Made by a program: the position numbers and the translations under genes
Shown: positions 1 through 4,728 of the stretch, piece by piece
Position numbering within the stretch: position 1 is the stretch's first letter
Layout: each line of letters starts with the position of its first letter
Assembly: GCA_002385815.1 (NCBI GenBank)
Contig: DGEE01000100.1
Span: 36,621 to 42,812, forward strand
DNA from: Hungateiclostridiaceae bacterium UBA3934
GTDB lineage: Bacteria; Bacillota; Clostridia; Acetivibrionales; DTU013
Length of the DNA: 6,192 bases
Reading direction: 5' to 3'
Notes under the pieces: generated by a model
Seen by the model: only the letters and a program-made list of their open reading frames with translations
Databases searched by the model: none
Told to the model about the DNA's origin: nothing

Positions 1-255
1 CCGGTGCTGATACAGGCCAAATCGAACCATTCGCCCATGAAGCATATCGATTCCATTATCAGGCTAATGCAGACAGACATTTTTGACAGGATATTCATTG
101 ATATAAAGAAAAACGTAGAAATATACGTTCAGGAAAAACAGCAGCCTGAAGGTCAGAATAAAAACTCTTATATCAAGGTCAGCTTCAGGGACAACGAGAT
201 AATCGGAGAAGAAGTTGAATTCCAGGTTCAGGGAACAACGCCCAAATATACCTGA
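1..255 (+). CDS. 3' end of an unrecognised protein (partial)
   Basis: The frame is open from the first base to a TGA at 253-255, giving about 84 residues. It probably continues to the left of the window, so the GTG at base 4 should not be taken as the real start. The visible part has a stretch rich in Ile, Asp and Phe (around IFDRIFIDIKKNVEIYVQEK), a polar linker rich in Gln, Asn and Lys, and an acidic and beta-like end (EVEFQVQG). There is no membrane segment and no motif I can name. The next gene, a diguanylate cyclase, starts 31 bp downstream on the same strand with no terminator between, so the two may be co-transcribed. I do not recognise the family and assign no function. Confidence 0.55.
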   Translation, partial: PVLIQAKSNHSPMKHIDSIIRLMQTDIFDRIFIDIKKNVEIYVQEKQQPEGQNKNSYIKVSFRDNEIIGEEVEFQVQGTTPKYT

Positions 256-286
256 TTTCCAACATTAAAAAGATACTGGGTGAGAT

Positions 287-1408
287 ATGGTGGATGGAAA
301 ACCGGACCGGATCAATACTCGAAAGGATCTGAAAGGAAGCAGATATGGCAACCAGGGCATTATAATAATGCTGGTTTACCGGTGGCTTGTTTTTCTGTTT
401 ACTGCGGTTTTATGCATCACAGGAAGCAGCTTTCATACGCAGGGATATTCGATTCTGGAGACGCTCGCTGTTATTGCCGTCTACAACGGTGCAGTGACTG
501 CATATTGTCTCAATAACGGAAAGAAGTATGCCGGAGCTCTCCTTTATATCGATATAATAGCGATCTCACTGCTTATTTTCTTCTCAGGCGGGATACATTC
601 CGATCTGTACATATTCTACTTTTTGCCATTGTGCCTTTACGGCATCAGGAATGATATGCAGGGTACCATCAGGATAACTGTTTTTACGATCGCGATCTAT
701 ACAGCAGCCTGTTTCTATTCTGATAAGCTGTTCAATTATCGGCTCAACTGGTCCAGAATGATAATATACGATATTTTGTTCATCCTGGCTGCCTTTGGCA
801 TATCGAGACTGAGTTTCGAAGTAAAAAAATACGATGAACTCAGGAAGAAAGAATTCAGACTTGCCCGTACAGATAAGCTGACCGGCCTTGCCAACCGACA
901 CTATTTCGATCAGAAGATAAAGGAAGAAGTGGCATATGCAGACAACTGGAATTCGGTGATAAACATACTGATGTTCGATCTGGACAACTTCAAGGGTTAC
1001 AATGATTCGTACGGACACGCAGCAGGGGACAAGCTGCTGAAACTCTTTTCTGATATAGTAAAACAGTGCATCCGGAAATCCGATATCCCTGTGAGATATG
1101 GCGGAGAGGAGTTCCTGGTGATGATCAGAGATATGGACATCATCATAGCCAAAAGCGTCGGAGACAGAATCAGAAAGCAGTTGGAGAAGCAGTGCATCCG
1201 TCTTGGACATAAGTTCGGAAGGCAGGTGGTGACTGCAAGTTGCGGCATCGCTCAGTATCCTGCACATTCCCGGAATATAAAGTGTGTCATCGATATGGCC
1301 GATCAGGCGCTTTATCATGCCAAGGAGATCGGCAAGAATATTGTGGTCTGCTATGATGAAATCGGCATGACCAGAGAAGAACTCGAAAGTAAACAGGCTT
1401 TGAGCTGA
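287..1408 (+). CDS. Membrane-anchored diguanylate cyclase (GGDEF domain)
   Basis: The enzyme condenses two GTP into cyclic di-GMP, the second messenger for motility and surface behaviour. Residues about 26-177 contain six hydrophobic stretches (about 26-46, 56-74, 81-100, 106-121, 127-144, 158-175), so the sensor part is an integral membrane module. No PAS, GAF or HAMP domain is visible. A short charged linker leads to a complete GGDEF domain (about 190-360): TDKLTGLANR at 195-204, DLDNFK at 231-236 with the metal-binding Asp231, the active-site loop GGEEF at 272-276, and the end motif ADQALYHAKEIGKN. An RxxD inhibitory site (R263-K-S-D266) lies five residues before GGEEF, so product inhibition by c-di-GMP is expected. 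The start is uncertain: ATG 287 has only a weak Shine-Dalgarno (GGGTGAG, very close), and ATG 368 (Met28), just before the first membrane segment, is the alternative. The catalytic assignment is firm. What the membrane part senses is unknown. Confidence 0.93.
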   Translation: MVDGKPDRINTRKDLKGSRYGNQGIIIMLVYRWLVFLFTAVLCITGSSFHTQGYSILETLAVIAVYNGAVTAYCLNNGKKYAGALLYIDIIAISLLIFFSGGIHSDLYIFYFLPLCLYGIRNDMQGTIRITVFTIAIYTAACFYSDKLFNYRLNWSRMIIYDILFILAAFGISRLSFEVKKYDELRKKEFRLARTDKLTGLANRHYFDQKIKEEVAYADNWNSVINILMFDLDNFKGYNDSYGHAAGDKLLKLFSDIVKQCIRKSDIPVRYGGEEFLVMIRDMDIIIAKSVGDRIRKQLEKQCIRLGHKFGRQVVTASCGIAQYPAHSRNIKCVIDMADQALYHAKEIGKNIVVCYDEIGMTREELESKQALS

Positions 1409-1443
1409 CAGATGCCTGCCGGACAGGGAGACATCTGTCAGCT
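1403..1443 (+). terminator. Long hairpin overlapping the diguanylate cyclase stop codon
   Basis: Arms AGCTGACAGATG (1403-1414) and CATCTGTCAGCT (1432-1443) are perfect 12-bp complements. Inside them CCTG (1415-1418) can pair with CAGG (1424-1427), leaving a 5-nt loop and a short bulge. The TGA stop of the cyclase sits in the left arm. No run of T follows on either strand, so it is not a canonical intrinsic terminator. It may be a 3'-end stabiliser, or may act together with the GC-rich hairpin just downstream. The structure itself is certain and the role is inferred. Confidence 0.5.
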
Positions 1444-1456
1444 ACGAAACTGCCGT

Positions 1457-1478
1457 GCCCGGGGAGTATTCCCGGGGC
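1457..1478. terminator. GC-rich hairpin between two convergent genes
   Basis: The sequence reads GCCCGGGGA, GTAT, TCCCGGGGC. It folds either as a 9-bp stem with one central G-G mismatch or as a 6-bp CCCGGG/CCCGGG stem with a 7-nt loop. It lies between the convergent ends of the cyclase (+) and aroF (-), 7 bp beyond the aroF stop, where a two-way terminator is expected. The T-tract is weak on both strands, so the function is likely from position and stability rather than proven. Confidence 0.5.
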
Positions 1479-1485
1479 GTTCCCA

Positions 1486-2529
1486 TCACCCTGATATATG
1501 ATCTCCTTCATTTTCCACGATAGTTCTCCCGACAGCAGCAGCTACCGTTCGGAACTCGCCCATCAATTGATTGAATTTGGCTGGCCTGAGAGACTGGGGA
1601 CCATCGCTCAGTGCATTGGGCGGATCTATATGGACTTCTATGATAAGCCCGTCGGCACCGGCAGCGATAGCAGCCTTTGAAAGAGCGCCCACGTATTTCC
1701 AGTTGCCGGCTGCATGGCTCGGATCCACTATTATCGGAAGATGTGAAAGTTCTTTTACTACAGGTATGGCACTGATGTCGACGGTATTTCTGGTCGAGGT
1801 CTCATACGTGCGTATCCCTCTCTCACATAGAATGATGTTTTCATTTCCGGCATCCATTATATATTCGGCAGCCATGAGCCATTCCTCGATGGTGGCTGCA
1901 AGACCGCGTTTGAGCAATATAGGCTTCGAAGTGAGACCAACTTCATGCAGCAATCTGAAATTCTGCATGTTTCTGGCACCTATCTGGATTATGTCAGCAT
2001 ATGAAGCTACCAGTTCGACATCCCGTGTATCGACTACCTCAGTCACGATTTTCATGCCTGTGATCTCACGCGCTTTTGCCATGATCTTCAGACCTTCCTC
2101 ATGAAGCCCCTGGAATGAATACGGGGAAGAGCGGGGCTTGAAAGCGCCGCCTCTCAGAATTTGTGCTCCGGCATCCCTGACCTTAAGGGCCGTTTCTATG
2201 AAAGAGTCCTCGCTTTCTATGGCACATGGTCCGGCGATAATAGTCAGTTCTTTTCCTCCTATGCTTATCCCGTCGATGTCGATGATGCTTGGAGTTTGTT
2301 TCAGTTCCCTGCCAGCCAGCTTGAAGGGTTTCATGATAGGGACGAGGCTCTCGACCCCCGGCATCGTCGTGATATTCACACTGTTCAGGATTCGTTTGTC
2401 TCCTATGGCGCCAATAACGGTTTTTACTTCCCCGATGATAGGATGTGTTTTGAACCCCAATCCCTGTAGTTTTTTTTCAACATTGTCGATTTCCTGCTTC
2501 GTGGCATTCCTGCTCATTACTATGATCAT
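1486..2529 (-). CDS. aroF: 3-deoxy-7-phosphoheptulonate (DAHP) synthase, type I-beta
   Basis: The enzyme condenses phosphoenolpyruvate with erythrose 4-phosphate to make DAHP, the first committed step of the shikimate pathway to Phe, Tyr, Trp and chorismate. It is cytosolic and metal-dependent. The 347 residues are close to the family length. Residues 1 to about 70 form the ferredoxin-like regulatory domain, which in the Thermotoga maritima enzyme mediates feedback inhibition by Tyr and Phe. The catalytic barrel follows, with GPCAIES (100-106), GGAFKPRSSPYSFQG (127-141), KRG (207-209), CERGIRTYE (235-243) and DPSHAAG (269-275). The metal ligands expected from that enzyme fall at matching positions: Cys102, His272, Glu298, Asp309. 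The start is ATG 2529, nine bases after a perfect AAGGAGG (2539-2545). The gene stands alone behind a T-box leader, so it is controlled by tRNA charging as well as probably by allostery. I see no fused chorismate mutase domain. Confidence 0.97.
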   Translation of the reverse strand: MIIVMSRNATKQEIDNVEKKLQGLGFKTHPIIGEVKTVIGAIGDKRILNSVNITTMPGVESLVPIMKPFKLAGRELKQTPSIIDIDGISIGGKELTIIAGPCAIESEDSFIETALKVRDAGAQILRGGAFKPRSSPYSFQGLHEEGLKIMAKAREITGMKIVTEVVDTRDVELVASYADIIQIGARNMQNFRLLHEVGLTSKPILLKRGLAATIEEWLMAAEYIMDAGNENIILCERGIRTYETSTRNTVDISAIPVVKELSHLPIIVDPSHAAGNWKYVGALSKAAIAAGADGLIIEVHIDPPNALSDGPQSLRPAKFNQLMGEFRTVAAAVGRTIVENEGDHISG

Positions 2530-2576
2530 GACTTCAGTCCTCCTTCAGGCTATATAATGATTTTCGCATAATATAC

Positions 2577-2609
2577 AAAAAACTCTTCATCTCTATGAGA
2601 CGAAGAGTT
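2577..2609 (-). terminator. Intrinsic terminator of the T-box leader
   Basis: On the minus strand, arm AACTCTTCGTCTC pairs with GAGATGAAGAGTT over 13 bp with one G-U pair and a 3-nt ATA loop. A run of six T ends at 2577, partly shared with the stem. It lies about 48 bases before the aroF start and overlaps the antiterminator strand of the T-box. It should end transcription when tRNA-Phe is charged. Confidence 0.93.
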
Positions 2610-2888
2610 ATCCTCTACGCGGTACCACTCAAATTGGCAAAGCCCACTCTGCAACGCACTATCATGCGTCTTCCCTGTAACGGGGGAAAACCGGCTCAGC
2701 CTACTGCTTCTTTCAGCCTGCGGCTCAAAGGGGAACTTCAACCGTTATACCCGACCGGGCTTCCACCATCTCCGGCTCGCTGCTGCGGGAATCATCGCAG
2801 TTTTCACTGTCCTGTAATGACCCCTTATCTGCAGGCATTATGCGGCTTACTTTCCCTTAGTCATTGCCTTTGAACATATGGGTAAATT
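2577..2888 (-). promoter_or_regulatory. T-box riboswitch leader of aroF, probably tRNA-Phe specific
   Basis: The leader RNA senses uncharged tRNA and controls aroF by antitermination. All the usual parts can be found on the minus strand. The T-box core GAGTGGTACCGCG is at 2618-2630; its UGGU would pair with a tRNA ending ACCA. The antiterminator helix is GAGT (2627-2630) with ACTC (2605-2608), and that ACTC is also part of the terminator stem, so the two folds exclude each other. Stem III is ACGCA/TGCGT at 2654-2669. The conserved Stem II region lies at 2673-2707. The specifier loop of Stem I has AGTA (2848-2851) facing GAAG then TTC (2733-2735). It is closed below by AAGGG (2854-2858) with CCCTT (2728-2732) and above by AGCCG (2843-2847) with CGGTT (2740-2744). 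UUC is a Phe codon, and the U of UGGU suits the discriminator A of tRNA-Phe. The distal loop GATGGTGGAAG also fits the family. The T-box identity is very secure; the Phe specificity is well supported by the loop geometry, although the base after the codon is C rather than the usual purine. Confidence 0.93.
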
Positions 2889-2894
2889 TATACC

Positions 2895-2923
2895 ATATTA
2901 GCATGGAGTCACTTCAGTGTCAA
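2895..2923 (-). promoter_or_regulatory. Sigma-A promoter for the T-box/aroF transcript
   Basis: A perfect -35 TTGACA (2918-2923) is separated by 17 bp from the -10 box TAATAT (2895-2900). TGC directly before the -10 makes it an extended -10. Transcription should start near 2888, just before the first Stem I elements, which agrees with the leader's extent. Confidence 0.8.
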
Positions 2924-2935
2924 GAGTGTTTTTTA

Positions 2936-2966
2936 ATGACATTGTGTCGAAATTCTGTGCTATAAT
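2936..2966 (+). promoter_or_regulatory. Sigma-A promoter for the cheW-like gene
   Basis: The -10 box is a perfect TATAAT (2961-2966) preceded by TGC, an extended -10. The best -35 is ATGACA (2936-2941), five of six matches, with a rather long 19-bp spacer that the extended -10 could offset. The start site would be about 55 bases before the ATG of the gene. Its -35 box is only 12 bp from that of the divergent aroF promoter. Confidence 0.7.
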
Positions 2967-3026
2967 ATATTTATCAACGGTGTTCTGACATTTGCAGACC
3001 AGGAAAAATAGCAGGGAGGCTGTCTT

Positions 3027-3488
3027 ATGAGCGAAATGAATGCTGTCATTTTCAACCTCAATGATCAGTTGTTTGGGGCTGAAGCATCACAGGTATTCCA
3101 GATAATAAGATATCAGGAACCTTCGAAGATGCCGAAAATGCCCCGTTTCATAGAAGGCATCATCAATTACAGGGATACTGTTCTCCCGGTAATAAATCTC
3201 GCGAAAAGGTTCGACCTGGGAGATATGGACATAACCAAGAAGACCAAGATCCTTGTCACAAAGCTTGGTGAAAAATATGCCGGGTTCATTGTCAGCGATG
3301 TGATGGAGATCATGCGGTTCGAAGAGGATGAGGTGGAAATGGCTCCGTCGGCGGTGAATGTCGGAACTGCATCCTATCTCAGGAAGATCGGCAAAAAAGG
3401 GGATCGTCTGTATTCCATAATCGACCTTGAAAACATATTGAACGAAGCCGAGAGAAAAAGACTCCCGGCTTCGGGGCAGAAAGCCTGA
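3027..3488 (+). CDS. cheW: CheW-like chemotaxis coupling protein
   Basis: CheW is the cytosolic adaptor that links chemoreceptors to the histidine kinase CheA in signalling arrays. The 153-residue protein is essentially one CheW domain (about 5-140) with a short polar tail and no response-regulator domain, which rules out CheV. The best signature is GIINYRDTVLPVINLAKRF (44-62), matching the family's G-x-I-N-x-R-G-x-V-x-P-V-x-x-L pattern, except that the usual Gly after the conserved Arg is Asp50. Later blocks, KTKILVTKLGEKYAGFIVSDV and YSIIDLENIL, fit the second half of the fold. The start at ATG 3027 is set by GGGAGG at 3014-3019 with a 7-base gap. No cheA, receptor, cheB or cheR gene lies nearby in the window, so this is a single-gene unit with its own promoter. 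It could serve the main array or a specialised one. Confidence 0.92.
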   Translation: MSEMNAVIFNLNDQLFGAEASQVFQIIRYQEPSKMPKMPRFIEGIINYRDTVLPVINLAKRFDLGDMDITKKTKILVTKLGEKYAGFIVSDVMEIMRFEEDEVEMAPSAVNVGTASYLRKIGKKGDRLYSIIDLENILNEAERKRLPASGQKA

Positions 3489-3499
3489 TTGTATATCGC

Positions 3500-4588
3500 T
3501 CATACATTGAATCTGAACAGGACCACATCTCCGTCCTGCATGATATAGTCCTTTCCCTCGGAGCGTACGAGGCCTTTTTCGCGTGCTGCTGCATATGATC
3601 CGCATTCTGTCAGGTCATCATAGGATATGACTTCGGCTCTTATAAAGCCTCTCTCCATGTCACTGTGTATTTTGCCTGCAGCCTGTGGTGCTTTTGTGCC
3701 TCTTTTTATGGTCCAGGCCCTGACCTCAGGCTGACCTGCAGTCAGGAAACTTATAAGGCCGAGGATCCTGTAGCCTGCCTGTATCATTTTGTCCAGACCT
3801 GACTCCTCCAGCCCCAGCTCTGCAAGGAACAGTTTTTTTTCATCATCCTCCAGTTGGGCGATCTCTTCTTCGATCTTTGCACAAATCACCATTATTTCTG
3901 CGCCTTCTTTATCTGCAATCCTCCTCAGTTCTTCAACATAAGCGTTCTTACTGCTCTGCAGATCACCTTCGGAAATATTTGCAGCATACAGTACGGGTTT
4001 TGAGGTGAGCAGGAAGAGATGGTCCACCAGCTGCTTCTCATCTTCGGAAAAAGTCATCGCTCTGACCGGAGTCCCGGCCTCCAGAGATTCTTTTATCCTC
4101 TCATACAATTCGATCTCTGATAAGTATTTTTTATCGCCCTTCAACATCTTTCTGGTTTTTTCGATGCGCCTTTCCAGCATCTCCAGGTCTGCAAAAATAA
4201 GCTCCAGGTTTATTGTCTCAGCATCCCTTGACGGGGAAACGGAGCCGTCCACGTGGACTATATTGCTGTCATCGAAGCAGCGGACAACATGTACTATTGC
4301 GTCTACTTCACGGATATTCGACAGAAATTTGTTGCCCAGCCCTTCACCTCTGCTCGCTCCCTTGACAAGTCCTGCTATGTCGACGAATTCTACTATCGCC
4401 GGCGTCACTTTGGCAGGATTATACATTTCAGCCAGTCTGTCCAGCCTTTTGTCGGGAACGGGGACAATACCCACATTCGGCTCTATGGTGCAAAAGGGAT
4501 AATTGGCTATTTCTGCACCGGCCTTTGTGATAGCGTTGAAAAGTGTACTTTTGCCTACATTGGGCAGTCCAACTATGCCAAGCTTCAA
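3500..4588 (-). CDS. ychF: YchF/Ola1-family P-loop ATPase
   Basis: This is a nearly universal translation-factor-type NTPase of the Obg group. It binds ribosomes, hydrolyses ATP rather than GTP, and is linked to stress and translation control. The 362 residues match the family length. Visible parts are the P-loop GLPNVGKS (7-14), the switch II motif DIAG (70-73), and NISE (204-207), where G-proteins have NKxD. This change is what shifts specificity to ATP in YchF. A helical insert rich in Lys and Glu lies around 125-175, and a C-terminal TGS-like domain (about 280-362) contains DMERGFIRAEV and ends in DGDVVLFRFNV. The start is a TTG (4586-4588). There is no ATG or GTG in frame between it and the upstream stop, the resulting N-terminus MKLGIVGLPNVGKST is the normal one, and a good ribosome site lies upstream. 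The gene converges with the cheW-like gene 11 bp away. Confidence 0.97.
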   Translation of the reverse strand: MKLGIVGLPNVGKSTLFNAITKAGAEIANYPFCTIEPNVGIVPVPDKRLDRLAEMYNPAKVTPAIVEFVDIAGLVKGASRGEGLGNKFLSNIREVDAIVHVVRCFDDSNIVHVDGSVSPSRDAETINLELIFADLEMLERRIEKTRKMLKGDKKYLSEIELYERIKESLEAGTPVRAMTFSEDEKQLVDHLFLLTSKPVLYAANISEGDLQSSKNAYVEELRRIADKEGAEIMVICAKIEEEIAQLEDDEKKLFLAELGLEESGLDKMIQAGYRILGLISFLTAGQPEVRAWTIKRGTKAPQAAGKIHSDMERGFIRAEVISYDDLTECGSYAAAREKGLVRSEGKDYIMQDGDVVLFRFNV

Positions 4589-4598
4589 GTGTGATCGA

Positions 4599-4606
4599 CC
4601 TTCCTT
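4599..4606 (-). promoter_or_regulatory. Ribosome binding site that fixes the TTG start of ychF
   Basis: AAGGAAGG on the minus strand lies 10 bases before the TTG at 4586-4588. It is a slightly imperfect Shine-Dalgarno at a usable distance, and no ATG or GTG in frame competes with the TTG. Confidence 0.7.
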
Positions 4607-4627
4607 CTTTTTATCAGACTAAAATCA

Positions 4628-4643
4628 CCGGCATTGCTGCCGG
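4628..4643 (-). other. GCAA-tetraloop hairpin in the ychF 5' leader
   Basis: CCGGCA, GCAA, TGCCGG on the minus strand forms a perfect 6-bp stem with a GNRA tetraloop. It is followed by TGATTTT, a short T-rich stretch. It sits downstream of the ychF promoter and about 40 bases before the start codon, so it would be in the ychF leader RNA. It could be a weak attenuator, or a terminator for read-through from the upstream sulfatase gene. The T run is too short to be sure. Confidence 0.5.
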
Positions 4644-4673
4644 AACTGCTCATACAAAAATCAATTAAAACCC

Positions 4674-4701
4674 ATTATATATTTAATATTAAAACTGTCA
4701 A
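4674..4701 (-). promoter_or_regulatory. Strong sigma-A promoter for ychF
   Basis: The -35 TTGACA (4696-4701) and the -10 TATAAT (4674-4679) are both perfect, with a 16-bp AT-rich spacer. The start would be near 4667, about 80 bases before the TTG of ychF. It shows that ychF can be expressed independently of the upstream sulfatase gene. Confidence 0.85.
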
Positions 4702-4728
4702 GAAAAAGATGTTCTGATGTCAGTCACC

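Noticed and set aside
280..516. A 78-codon plus-strand frame overlapping the start of the diguanylate cyclase.
   Set aside because: It overlaps the membrane segments of the cyclase in another frame, has no ribosome site and resembles no known protein.
584..1318. A 244-codon open frame on the minus strand across the diguanylate cyclase.
   Set aside because: It is wholly antisense to a gene with clear GGDEF motifs, is rich in Cys, His and Ile with no recognisable domain, and has no good ribosome site.
1571..2557. Long plus-strand open frames antisense to aroF.
   Set aside because: They are shadows of a gene with every expected DAHP synthase motif; their Ser/Pro/Met-rich translations match no known family.
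2551..2578. A possible second promoter just after the T-box terminator (TTGTAT, 16 bp, TATATA) that would bypass the riboswitch.
   Set aside because: The -35 matches only three of six bases, and AT-rich sequence after a terminator's T run gives such matches by chance.
2595..2873. Plus- and minus-strand open frames inside the T-box leader.
   Set aside because: The bases are explained by T-box stems and the terminator, and neither frame has a ribosome binding site or a plausible protein sequence.
3087..3605. A 172-codon minus-strand frame across cheW.
   Set aside because: It overlaps the CheW domain and the end of ychF out of frame and shows no domain.
4701..4722. A possible terminator directly after the sulfatase stop (CTGA-TG-TCAG and a CTTTTTC run).
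   Set aside because: The stem is 4 bp with a 2-base loop, which cannot form properly, and the T run overlaps the region of the ychF -35 box.
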